DNA of 64,000 bases from Sphingopyxis sp. Root154 (GTDB lineage Bacteria; Pseudomonadota; Alphaproteobacteria; Sphingomonadales; Sphingomonadaceae): positions 434,001 to 498,000 of the forward strand of contig NZ_LMGI01000001.1 of NCBI RefSeq assembly GCF_001427105.1, in the 5' to 3' direction. The number at the start of each line of letters is the position of its first letter. The first letter of the stretch is position 1. The notes below the pieces were generated by a model, which was given only the letters and a program-made list of their open reading frames with translations, was not told the origin of the DNA and searched no databases. Positions 7,631-16,056 of the stretch are shown here, one piece after another. The translations under genes were made by a program, and so were the position numbers.

Positions 7631-9304
7631 ATGTCCGGAATGCTTGTTGAATTGGATGATTTCGTGCCCGAGGCGCTCGCGGGCTTTTGCGATCTTCATC
7701 GCGACATTGTCCTCCAGGTGGCCGGCGGGGTCGTCCGTGCCCGTACGACGCGAAAAGACAAGGTCGCGCTCGTCGTCGGCGGCGGCTCCGGACATTATCC
7801 CGCTTTCGCGGGCTATGTGGGGGCTGGCCTTGCCGACGGCGCGGTCGTCGGCAACATCTTCGCTTCCCCGTCTTCGCGCCAGGTGCGCGACGTGGCGCGG
7901 GCCGCCGAAGGCGGCAAAGGCGTGCTCCTCTGTTTCGGCAACTACACGGGCGACGTGCTGAACTTCGAGCTTGCCGCCGAGCGGCTGCGTTCGGAGGGCG
8001 TGCCGGTACGGATCGTGAAGGTCACCGACGACGTCGCAAGCGCTCCGGAAGCGCAACGGTCGATCCGGCGCGGCGTCGCGGGCGATCTCGTCGTTTTCAA
8101 GATCGCCGGCGCCGCGGCCGAGCGCGGCCTGTCGCTCGACGTGGTCGCGGATCTGGCCGAGGCCGCCAATGATGCGACACGCTCATTCGGCATTGCCTTT
8201 CGCGGCTGCACCATGCCCGGCGCCAGCGAACCCCTGTTTTCCCTCCCGCCGGGCGACATGGGTGTCGGGATGGGCATCCACGGTGAGCCAGGGGTCCGCG
8301 AACAGCCGCTCTGCAGCGCGCAGACGCTTGCGGCGCTGCTGGCCGAGCCGCTGCTGGCCGAAATGCCGCCAGGTGCACCGCGTCCCGTCGTCGTGCTGAA
8401 CGGCCTCGGTGCAACGAAGGGCGAGGAGCTTTTCTACCTCTGGCATCACATCCGCGCCTATTTGCGCTCGCAGGGCGTTGAACCGATCGCCGCCGAGGCC
8501 GGCGAATTCGTCACCAGCTTCGACATGGGTGGCTGCTCGCTCACAATGTCCTGGCTTCATGACGAACTGCTCGACCTTTGGCATTCCCCGGCGTTCGCGC
8601 CCGCGTTTCGCCGCGGCGCATTCGCTGACCTGGTCGAGGCCGGCACCGTCATGGTCCCCGCCCCGCCGCCGCCCGCCGGACGGGCTGCCGACGCGGCCGA
8701 GACGGCGCGGGTGCGCAAGCTGGTGTGCGCGCTGGAAGCGATCGCGGCCGCTCTCGGCGAGGCGGAACCGGAACTAAACCGCCTCGATGCGATCGCAGGA
8801 GACGGCGACCATGGCCGCAGCATGGCCGCGGGCGCACGCGCCGCGGGGCTAGCGGCGCGCAACGCGCACGCCAGCGAGGCCGATCTGGGCGCGGTGCTGA
8901 TATCCGCGGCAGACGCCTGGTGCGATGCGTCGGGGGGCACCTCGGGCGCCCTTTGGGCGGCGGGCCTGCGAGCCGCCGCGAGCAGCCTTGAGCCGGGGCG
9001 CCCCCAGCCGCTTTCGGCGCTGCAGGATGCCGCGGACACAGTCATGCGGCTGGCGGGGGCGCGCGCAGGCGACAAGACGGTCGTCGATGCATTGCTGGCG
9101 GCGGTCGAAGCTGCGCAGGGCGGAACCCTGCGGGAAATTGCCGCGGCGGCCACGCGTGGTGCCGAGGCGACGGCCTCAATGGCCGCACGAGCGGGCCGCG
9201 CGCGGCCCCTTGCGGCGCGAAGTGTCGGTCATCCCGATGCTGGCGCAACCTCTTTTGCGATCTGTTTGCGGGTCGCAGCCCAAAGCTTGGAACATGGAGA
9301 ATGA
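7631..9304 (+). CDS. Dihydroxyacetone/erythrulose kinase, fused DhaK-DhaL
   Basis: A 557-residue single-chain, ATP-dependent kinase. The start at 7631 has GGGAG five bases upstream. The N-terminal DhaK domain shows GGGSGH (residues 50-55) and the substrate-binding His217 in IHGEPG, which forms a covalent hemiaminal with the ketose. The C-terminal DhaL domain holds GDGDHGRSM and SGGTSGAL for ATP-Mg binding. The fused layout uses ATP, not the PTS. Between an EryH-like and an EryI-like isomerase, the expected substrate is erythrulose rather than dihydroxyacetone. Its last four bases overlap the next start (ATGA). Confidence 0.88.
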   Translation: MSGMLVELDDFVPEALAGFCDLHRDIVLQVAGGVVRARTTRKDKVALVVGGGSGHYPAFAGYVGAGLADGAVVGNIFASPSSRQVRDVARAAEGGKGVLLCFGNYTGDVLNFELAAERLRSEGVPVRIVKVTDDVASAPEAQRSIRRGVAGDLVVFKIAGAAAERGLSLDVVADLAEAANDATRSFGIAFRGCTMPGASEPLFSLPPGDMGVGMGIHGEPGVREQPLCSAQTLAALLAEPLLAEMPPGAPRPVVVLNGLGATKGEELFYLWHHIRAYLRSQGVEPIAAEAGEFVTSFDMGGCSLTMSWLHDELLDLWHSPAFAPAFRRGAFADLVEAGTVMVPAPPPPAGRAADAAETARVRKLVCALEAIAAALGEAEPELNRLDAIAGDGDHGRSMAAGARAAGLAARNAHASEADLGAVLISAADAWCDASGGTSGALWAAGLRAAASSLEPGRPQPLSALQDAADTVMRLAGARAGDKTVVDALLAAVEAAQGGTLREIAAAATRGAEATASMAARAGRARPLAARSVGHPDAGATSFAICLRVAAQSLEHGE

Positions 9305-9771
9305 CGGTGGTTCAGAATGACGGATTGCGGATCGCGGTCGGCAGCGACGAGGTTGGCCAGGGCTTCAAGGAAGCGTTCCTGAAGGAGCTGAGCGCCATGG
9401 ACAATGTTCGCGAGGTGATCGACGTCGGTCCCGTCGATGCGGCGCAGCCCTATGCCGAGATCGCCCGGGGCGCCGCCGAGCTTGTCACCAGCGGGTGTGC
9501 GGACAGGGCGCTTCTCATTTGCGGGACGGGCCTCGGCATGGCGATCAGCGCCAACAAGGTCGCCGGAATCCGCGCCGTCACCGCGCACGACAGCTATTCG
9601 GTCGAACGGGCGATCCTCAGCAACAATGCCCAGATACTCTGCCTCGGCCAACGGGTCATCGGACTTGAACTCGCGCGCCGGCTCGTACGCGAATGGCTGA
9701 CCTACCGCTTCGACAGCAATTCGCCGTCGGCGGCAAAGGTCGCCGCCATCGAAGCGCCTTCGAAAATTTGA
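9301..9771 (+). CDS. eryI: RpiB/LacAB-family isomerase, EryI type (D-erythrulose-4-phosphate isomerase)
   Basis: A 156-residue member of the RpiB/LacA/LacB family. [12 protein letters not shown] (anion hole and catalytic region) and [15 protein letters not shown] are the family signatures. In canonical RpiB the N-terminus reads GSDHAG; here it is GSDEVG, which marks divergence from housekeeping ribose-5-phosphate isomerase. In erythritol pathways EryI converts D-erythrulose 4-phosphate to D-erythrose 4-phosphate, and that reaction fits the preceding EryH-like isomerase and kinase. It overlaps the kinase by ATGA. The symbol is by similarity and context. Confidence 0.72.
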   Translation: MTVVQNDGLRIAVGSDEVGQGFKEAFLKELSAMDNVREVIDVGPVDAAQPYAEIARGAAELVTSGCADRALLICGTGLGMAISANKVAGIRAVTAHDSYSVERAILSNNAQILCLGQRVIGLELARRLVREWLTYRFDSNSPSAAKVAAIEAPSKI

Positions 9772-9818
9772 TCTAATATTTGAAATTTCAATGGAAAATT
9801 CGAGTGGGAGGAAAGACA

Positions 9819-12245
9819 ATGACTGGAAATGCTTCAAATCGCAGAAACGCTCTGAAAACGTCGGTGGTCCTCGCGGTCCTCGCGCTTGCTTCGGCAAACG
9901 CGGCGCAGGCACAGGAGGCCCCCCCGTCCGAGACAGGAAAGGACGCGGCGTCGAATTCCGGCGAAATCGTCGTGACGGCGAACAAGCGCGGCGCGGAATC
10001 GATGCAGGATATCGCCGCGAGCGTCCAGGCCATCGGCGAGGAGACGATCAGTCGCGACGCCAAGGTCGGCTTCGACGATTACGCGCGCGACGCCTCGAAC
10101 CTGACAGCGCTTAACAAGGGTCCGGGACAGACTCAGATCGCCTTTCGCGGCGTGGTTTCGGCACGTGTCAGCTTCGGGCAACCGCAGGCCCAGTCGACGA
10201 CCGGCATGTATGTGGACGATGTGCCGATTACGGATGCCGCCTATACCCCCGACCTGGGGCTGGTCGACATCAATCGCGTCGAAATTCTGCGCGGTCCGCA
10301 GGGCACGCTCTATGGCTCCAGCGCCATGTCGGGCGCTATCCGGATCATGCCGAACTTGCCGAACCTGGATCGCTTCGAAGGAAGCGCCGGCGGCCTGGTC
10401 AGCAATACGCGGAACGGCGACTGGAACTATCAGGTGTATGGCGCCCTGAATGTGCCGATTGGCGACACGCTCGCCGTTCGAGGGGTCGCCTTTCGCAATT
10501 ATCAGGGCGGCTATATCGACAATGTCTATAGCGGCGAGGATGATTATAATGATGCGGGCTCATATGGCGGCCGCTTCATGGCCACCTTCAAGCCGAGCGA
10601 CAGCTTCTCGCTTACCGGCATGTTCATCTACAACAAGCTCAAAGCCCATGGTCGTCCCGACGAATATATCCCGGGCGACCCGGACATCGTCCAGACCGAA
10701 TTTTTCAGCGGCGTGATCACGCCGATCATTGCGAACCAGGAATCGCCGCGCCAATTCGCGGTGACGAGGGACCTGCAGACGGTCAAACCCGTCAAGGAAC
10801 TGTTCGAGGATGAGCTGAAGATCTACAGCCTCAAGGCCGAATATGATTTCGGGTCCTTCAACGCAACCGTCGTCGGCTCAAGACTGGACCGGACGCTGGC
10901 AACGATCCTCGACGACAACCAGCGCGTTCGCGGCATTTTCGGTCCCAACCATCTGGTAACCGGCGAGCCCGTTCTCGCAAGCCTGAGCAGCAACGTACGG
11001 GAAAAAAGGAACACCCTCGAGGCGCGACTTGCCTCGGGCGCGGGCTCGCGGATCAAATGGGTGGTCGGGGGCTATTATGAGGATTTCAGAAAAGACTTCG
11101 AGCTGAGCGCCCCCATTCGGGATCTCGACAGCATGCTGGCGGCGATCGGGGGCCTTCCCCCCGGCGAAAGCTCGTCTTCCTTCTATCAGACGCCCGTCGA
11201 CAATGTGCTGTTCTACGGGCTGGACGACAGTCGCGGCAATCAGAAATCCGTTTTCGGAGAAATCACGCTCCCGATCCCGTTCATCGCGCAGGACAAGCTG
11301 TCGCTCACCCTGGGCGGCCGTTATTACAATTACGACCTGACGGCGAGCAAGGCGTCATCCGGGTTTGTCATCGGCCCGGTGCCGACGGGCTCGACCTTCA
11401 CGATCAAGGAGGACGGGTTCAATCCGAAGGTAGCACTGGAATTCAAGGCGAATGAAGACTTCTTGCTCTATGGCTCGGTCTCCAAAGGCTTCCGAACCGG
11501 CGGGACGAACGAGGCCCTGCCCGGTCCGAGCACCAATATCGGTGCACAGTGCATTGCCGAACTCGCATCGTTGGGCCTCTCCGGTCAAACCGACACCTAC
11601 GGCTCGGATTCGCTGACCAACTATGAGGTTGGCGCGAAGACCAGCTGGCTCGACCGCAAACTCAACGTCAACGCGGCGCTCTTCTACATCGACTGGAAGA
11701 ATATCCAGACAAACGTCTTCCTGAAATGCGGCTTCAGCATCAAGGCGAACGAGACGAGCCAGATCAGCAAGGGGGCGGAGTTCGAAATCAACGCACGGGT
11801 CACCGACTCCCTGACGCTGAACTTGAACGCGTCCTACACAAATGCCGAACTGGCCAAGGATTCGCAGACGCTGGCCGCGCGCAAGGGCGATCGCGCTCCC
11901 TACGTCCCGGAATGGAATATCGGCGGAGGATTCCAATATAGGCGCCCGGCCGAATTCGTCGGGCCGAACGCCGAGTTCTACGTCAACGGAGATGTTTCCT
12001 ATCTCAGCGAGGCCTTTTCGGAATATTCGGTAAGCCCGAGCGTGCGCCGTCTCAAAGTTCCCTCGTCTGTCATCGGAAACCTGGCAGTCGGGATCGATAC
12101 AGGCCGTGTCAGCGTCGGCCTGTTCGCCAAAAATCTTTGGGATGAGCGGATTGTCACCTCGATCGATACGGATCGAAATCAGCCCGCGACATACACCCGC
12201 GCCCGCCCGAGGACTGTCGGCGTCAATCTTTCCGTGGATTTCTAG
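9819..12245 (+). CDS. TonB-dependent outer-membrane receptor
   Basis: An 808-residue receptor. The start at 9819 follows GGAGG by eight bases; the 13-codon-longer version has no site. A signal peptide ends near AAQAQ, then a TonB-box-like EIVVTANKR, a plug with ILRGPQGTLYGSSAMSGAIRI, and a C-terminal beta-barrel ending in an aromatic residue (SVDF). It follows the RpiB-like gene and is the likely importer of the sugar or glycoside used by this locus. No SusD or FecI/FecR partner is present, as is usual in sphingomonads. The specific ligand cannot be read from sequence. Confidence 0.92.
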   Translation: MTGNASNRRNALKTSVVLAVLALASANAAQAQEAPPSETGKDAASNSGEIVVTANKRGAESMQDIAASVQAIGEETISRDAKVGFDDYARDASNLTALNKGPGQTQIAFRGVVSARVSFGQPQAQSTTGMYVDDVPITDAAYTPDLGLVDINRVEILRGPQGTLYGSSAMSGAIRIMPNLPNLDRFEGSAGGLVSNTRNGDWNYQVYGALNVPIGDTLAVRGVAFRNYQGGYIDNVYSGEDDYNDAGSYGGRFMATFKPSDSFSLTGMFIYNKLKAHGRPDEYIPGDPDIVQTEFFSGVITPIIANQESPRQFAVTRDLQTVKPVKELFEDELKIYSLKAEYDFGSFNATVVGSRLDRTLATILDDNQRVRGIFGPNHLVTGEPVLASLSSNVREKRNTLEARLASGAGSRIKWVVGGYYEDFRKDFELSAPIRDLDSMLAAIGGLPPGESSSSFYQTPVDNVLFYGLDDSRGNQKSVFGEITLPIPFIAQDKLSLTLGGRYYNYDLTASKASSGFVIGPVPTGSTFTIKEDGFNPKVALEFKANEDFLLYGSVSKGFRTGGTNEALPGPSTNIGAQCIAELASLGLSGQTDTYGSDSLTNYEVGAKTSWLDRKLNVNAALFYIDWKNIQTNVFLKCGFSIKANETSQISKGAEFEINARVTDSLTLNLNASYTNAELAKDSQTLAARKGDRAPYVPEWNIGGGFQYRRPAEFVGPNAEFYVNGDVSYLSEAFSEYSVSPSVRRLKVPSSVIGNLAVGIDTGRVSVGLFAKNLWDERIVTSIDTDRNQPATYTRARPRTVGVNLSVDF

Positions 12246-12259
12246 GGTCAGGAAACCTT

Positions 12260-12285
12260 GGGCGGGCGAGCCTTCTCGCCCGCCC
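12260..12285 (+). terminator. Terminator-like hairpin after the receptor gene
   Basis: A perfect 11-base-pair GC-rich stem (12260-12270 with 12275-12285) closes a CCTT loop 14 bases after the receptor stop codon. There is no following T-run, so termination may be weak or Rho-assisted. It marks the end of the deoR operon. Confidence 0.6.
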
Positions 12286-12428
12286 TGCCCTGCTCCCGAT
12301 AAGCAAAGGTGCCGAGCGAGACCCCGCGAGGTCCGAGACCGAAGCGCAGCCGGGGCGTTTCTCGTCCCATGTCCAACGATGCCGCAGGGACTATTTCTTG
12401 CCAGTCACGTAGCCACACGGAAAGTATC

Positions 12429-12911
12429 ATGAACAAAGCAGTTTCAATGTTCGGCCCGCCTCATCAACTTGGCTACGTCGTTCCCGACATGGAATCGGCG
12501 ATAAAAATGTTTGAAACGATCTATGCCTTTGACGAGACGCGGCGGTTCGACTTCAACGCGCCGGAGGTATATGTTCACGGAAAATTATTCCCGATGCACC
12601 TTGATATATTCCATGGGGTGCAGGGGGATCTTGAATATGAACTGATCCAGCCGTTGAGCGACGGCCCTCACAAATGGTTTCTCGATCAGGTCGGAGGCGG
12701 CTTTCATCACATCGGCTACAATGTCGATGCGTACGAGCCATGCGCAGAATTGCTGACGCAAGCCGGCATGAGCATATTAATGACGGCCGACATGGATGTC
12801 TTCGTGCCCGGCGGGATGAAACCGGATCACCATGTACGAGGCGCATATTTCGAACAACCTGGACTAGGCAACATGCTGATCGAAGTCGTGGAGCGGGTCA
12901 GCTATGGCTGA
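12429..12911 (+). CDS. VOC (glyoxalase/dioxygenase fold) family protein
   Basis: A 160-residue vicinal-oxygen-chelate fold protein. It starts with HQLGYVVPDMESAIKMFE, the usual first VOC strand and helix, and the second module begins at FHHIGYNVD; the C-terminus ends MLIEVVE. His in HQLGYV, the His in FHHIGY and Glu in LIEVVE are candidate metal ligands, as in glyoxalases and methylmalonyl-CoA epimerase. The ATG at 12429 has GGAAAG upstream. It stands alone on the plus strand, facing the TBDT at 13112. Substrate unknown. Confidence 0.8.
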   Translation: MNKAVSMFGPPHQLGYVVPDMESAIKMFETIYAFDETRRFDFNAPEVYVHGKLFPMHLDIFHGVQGDLEYELIQPLSDGPHKWFLDQVGGGFHHIGYNVDAYEPCAELLTQAGMSILMTADMDVFVPGGMKPDHHVRGAYFEQPGLGNMLIEVVERVSYG

Positions 12912-13070
12912 ATTGTGCTGCGGCAGGGCGCGCGGTCTGCGACACGGTGAAATCCTGCAACATCAGAAAGCTTGGCAAGTCCGGTCGTGCGCTCGCCGGA
13001 AACGCGACCGCGCCATGAGGGTCAGACGACAGCGCGGCAGCGATGGACCACGGTTCGGAATGAGAGAGGT

Positions 13071-13102
13071 GACGTGCGGCGGCGCTAGGTCCGCCGCACG
13101 TC
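13071..13102. terminator. Strong hairpin between convergent genes
   Basis: A perfect 12-base-pair stem (13071-13082 with 13091-13102) around an 8-base loop. It lies nine bases beyond the stop of the leftward TBDT and 160 bases beyond the rightward VOC gene, so it can serve as a terminator or mRNA 3'-end stabiliser for the leftward operon. No T-run follows on either side. Confidence 0.6.
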
Positions 13103-13111
13103 CGGCTTACG

Positions 13112-15550
13112 TCAGAAGCGGGCCTTGAGACGCAGATACCATTCGCGCGGGCGCGCATAGGATGCCTGCGACTGGCCGGTGAAGGCAAAGTCGGTATAGC
13201 CGCTCAAAATATAGGCTTTGTCGGTCAGGTTCGTGACCCCGGCGGTGACCGAAAGCCCCTCCCCCATTTTAGCCGTGAGGCTTGTGTTGATCAGGTGGAA
13301 TCCAGGCTGCGATGTGAAGGGCGTGTTGATGGCGTCCTTGTACACCCGGCTCTTGTAGGACCAGTCGCCATTCCACACCAGCTTCCCGCTGCTCCAGCTG
13401 AACAGGTCGACCGTCGCCGCCGCATTGAACGACCATTTCGGCGTTTCGACGAGCCTGTTGTCGACCGTCAGCGGCGCGGCGCGCGGATCGACCTCCAGAT
13501 AGCGGGCGTCGATGTAGCTCCCGCCGGCCTGAAGCATGATCCAGTCAGCAAAAGCGGCCTCCATCTCCACTTCGACCCCGCGGATGCGGGCACGGCCGGC
13601 GTTGCGAACCTTTGGTGCAAAGCCATCGTTCACGACGATCTGGAGCTCCTTGTAATCGGTCCAGAAGAAGGCTGTGTTGAGGCGCAGACGACGATCGAAC
13701 AGCATGGACTTCAGGCCGACCTCATAGAGTTCCGCGATCTCGGGCTTAAAGCTCGGGATTTCCGCTTCGGGCGGAAAGACGCGCGAGGTAAACCCCCCGC
13801 CCTTGAAGCCTTTCGAATAGTTCAGATAGGCAAAGACATCGTCCGAAGCCTTGTAGTTGATCGACGCCGAGGGCGTCATCTCCTGATAGGATACGCGCCC
13901 CGTCGTTTGCGGGAGGATTCGGTCACCCGCCCGGATCGGCTGGGGATTGGTCGGGGTCGATGTCAGCGGGTTGGTCAGATAAAAGGGAAAGGGCGATCCC
14001 GGCGGCAGCGGCGCCTGCGCCGCGGGATGAACCGCAATCACATATTGATCGGGGGTAAAGCGCTTCACCTCGTCGGTGTAGCGCAGACCTCCCGTCACAC
14101 TCAGCCGGTCGGTCAGCTCATAGGTCATCTGCGAGAAAAAGGCATAGCTGTTGTTCCGGACTCGGCCACCCGACTGGAACAACACGGGCGGCGTGTTCAG
14201 ATAGGCAAGGTCGGTCCCGCTTTCCTTGAAATAGAATGCGCCGATCAGATATTTGAGCCGGGAGCCGAGCAAGGCGCCCGACGCCTGGAGCTCCTGGCTG
14301 AACTGCTTGTGTGAATAATCGAAATTGTCGGTTCGGGTAATCGCGAGCGGCGTGTTGTCGGTATCGTGGTAGAAAGCGGCATCGAGCGATCGATAAGCGG
14401 TGATCGACTTGAGGCCGAAGGCATCGCCGCCGTCATAGTCCAGCGTCAGCGATGTGCCCCAGACGTCGGTCGCGGAGCGGTTCAGGGTCCGTGCCGGGAT
14501 GTCGATCGTCTGGCCGGGCTGGCGCCAGCGCGCGTAGGTGTCGCCGCTATCTTCCCAGGCGACGTAGGGATTGCCCGTGATCCACTGTGCACTGAAGCAA
14601 TTGGGGTTCGTCGAAAGTGCATCGGACTGCGGCCCGGCGGGTCCGAAGGCCCCGCAAACCGGCGCGTTCAGGAACACATTGTGGAAGATACCGAAGACGG
14701 AGTCGGGGTTCACTGCGCGCAGCGACCAGGGCGAGGACTGTTCGCGCGAGCGCGTGCCGTCGACCGCGATGGTGGCGAGCAAATTGTCCGCGAGGTCGAT
14801 TTCGGCGGTCAGCCGGCCGGAATAGGAATTCTTGTTCCCACGCCGCGACCCGTCGGTCAGGATTTCCACATAACCGTCGCGCGTCTGCATGCTGCCGGCC
14901 ATCCGGAACCGCACCGCTTCGGCGACAGGGATATTGATCATTCCGCGCATATCGAAACGATCGTAGCTGCCCGTGGTAAGCTCGATCGCCCCTTCGAGAT
15001 CGGCACCGGGACGCTTGCTCGTAATCGAGATCGCGCCGCCGATCGTATTCTTGCCGAACAATGTCCCCTGCGGACCGCGCAACACTTCGAGGCGTTCGAT
15101 GTCCGCGGTATCCAGAACCGCGCCGACCGAGCGACTGATATAGACTCCGTCCAGATAGGTTCCGACGCCGGGGTCGATGGTCAGTTGAAAATCGGTCTGT
15201 CCGATGCCCCGGATGAAGACGACCGCGGAATTGCTGGCTCCCGCGATGGGCGCGCCGGTGTTGAAGACGAGGCTGGGCACGAATTTCGCCGCGCCCGCGA
15301 TGTCGTTGATGCCGCGCTCGTCGAGCGTTTCGCCGGTGACCGCACTGACCGCGACGGGCGTTTCCTGGAGATTTTCGGAGCGCTTGCGCGCCGTTACGAC
15401 GATCTCTTCAAGACCGCCGTCGCTCGCCTCCTCCGCCCTGTCCTGCGCGAACGACGGCACGGCCGGCAAGGCGAGTGCACCAATAATGGCCGATGCGGCC
15501 CCGCAGCGCCGGGCCAGGCCCCGCTTCCGATCTTGCATGCTCATGCTCAT
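13112..15550 (-). CDS. TonB-dependent outer-membrane receptor
   Basis: An 812-residue receptor. The chosen ATG at 15550 follows GGAGG; the open frame continues upstream but without a site. A signal peptide ends at PSFAQ, then EEIVVTARKRSENLQETPVAVS (short TonB-box region) and a plug with LEVLRGPQGTLFGKNTIGGAISI; the barrel ends in LRLKARF. The plug begins like many sphingomonad receptors for hydrophobic or aromatic nutrients, but ligand assignment is not possible. It is the last gene of a leftward operon: cupin, TBDT, VOC, TBDT. Confidence 0.9.
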   Translation of the reverse strand: MSMSMQDRKRGLARRCGAASAIIGALALPAVPSFAQDRAEEASDGGLEEIVVTARKRSENLQETPVAVSAVTGETLDERGINDIAGAAKFVPSLVFNTGAPIAGASNSAVVFIRGIGQTDFQLTIDPGVGTYLDGVYISRSVGAVLDTADIERLEVLRGPQGTLFGKNTIGGAISITSKRPGADLEGAIELTTGSYDRFDMRGMINIPVAEAVRFRMAGSMQTRDGYVEILTDGSRRGNKNSYSGRLTAEIDLADNLLATIAVDGTRSREQSSPWSLRAVNPDSVFGIFHNVFLNAPVCGAFGPAGPQSDALSTNPNCFSAQWITGNPYVAWEDSGDTYARWRQPGQTIDIPARTLNRSATDVWGTSLTLDYDGGDAFGLKSITAYRSLDAAFYHDTDNTPLAITRTDNFDYSHKQFSQELQASGALLGSRLKYLIGAFYFKESGTDLAYLNTPPVLFQSGGRVRNNSYAFFSQMTYELTDRLSVTGGLRYTDEVKRFTPDQYVIAVHPAAQAPLPPGSPFPFYLTNPLTSTPTNPQPIRAGDRILPQTTGRVSYQEMTPSASINYKASDDVFAYLNYSKGFKGGGFTSRVFPPEAEIPSFKPEIAELYEVGLKSMLFDRRLRLNTAFFWTDYKELQIVVNDGFAPKVRNAGRARIRGVEVEMEAAFADWIMLQAGGSYIDARYLEVDPRAAPLTVDNRLVETPKWSFNAAATVDLFSWSSGKLVWNGDWSYKSRVYKDAINTPFTSQPGFHLINTSLTAKMGEGLSVTAGVTNLTDKAYILSGYTDFAFTGQSQASYARPREWYLRLKARF

Positions 15551-15630
15551 GAAATTTCCTCCCCATTTTTCGATTTGCGCCGCCGGCCCTGGCGGCTGTG
15601 GTCCCGTGCTGCACCGTTGCAGGCGGTCGG

Positions 15631-16023
15631 TCACAACCGGCAGGACGCACACAGCTTGTTGCCCGCAGGATCGCGCAGATAGGCGAGATAGATCTTGCCG
15701 ACGGCATTCTCCCGCCATCCCGGCGGGTCCTCGCAGGCTGTTCCGCCCGCCGCGACGCCGGCACGGTGCCAAGCGTCGGCGTCTTCGGTCGATTGCACGG
15801 CAAAACCGATCGTTCCGCCATTTGCCGGCGTCGCGGGCTGCCCGTCGAGCGGCGCCGTCACGGCGAAGATGCCCGACTTGCCGAAATACAAAAGTCGTCC
15901 CTTCGGATCGGTAACAGCGGATGCAATTCCGAGCGCACCAAAGATGGCGTCGTAAAAGCGGCGCGAAGCTTCGATCTCATTCGCCCCGAGCATCACGTGA
16001 CTGAACATCGGTCGGTCCTTCAT
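15631..16023 (-). CDS. VOC family protein (single-module glyoxalase-like)
   Basis: A 130-residue VOC protein of the compact type. MFSHVMLGANEIEASRRFYD is the first VOC half and YLAYLRDPAGNKLC the typical end strand with the D-P-x-G-N turn before the C-terminal residues. Proteins of this type include lactoylglutathione-lyase-like and extradiol-like enzymes, many of unknown substrate. It lies between two TBDT genes in the same operon, 33 bases after the stop of the 16-18 kb receptor. No convincing ribosome site precedes the ATG, so coupling to the upstream gene is likely. Confidence 0.8.
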   Translation of the reverse strand: MKDRPMFSHVMLGANEIEASRRFYDAIFGALGIASAVTDPKGRLLYFGKSGIFAVTAPLDGQPATPANGGTIGFAVQSTEDADAWHRAGVAAGGTACEDPPGWRENAVGKIYLAYLRDPAGNKLCASCRL

Positions 16024-16056
16024 TGTTGCGGCAAGGTTCGGCCCCGTGCCGATCGA

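Noticed and set aside
9768-9818. AT-rich run with GAAATTTC between the RpiB-like and TBDT genes as a possible promoter
   Set aside because: The gap is only 47 bases and the genes are in line, so an operon with read-through is simpler; no -35/-10 pair is clear.
14366-15682. Long open frame on the plus strand opposite the TBDT gene at 13112
   Set aside because: Composition is that of a GC-rich antisense shadow (many Arg, Asp, Gly), no ribosome site, and the minus-strand TBDT is clearly coding.
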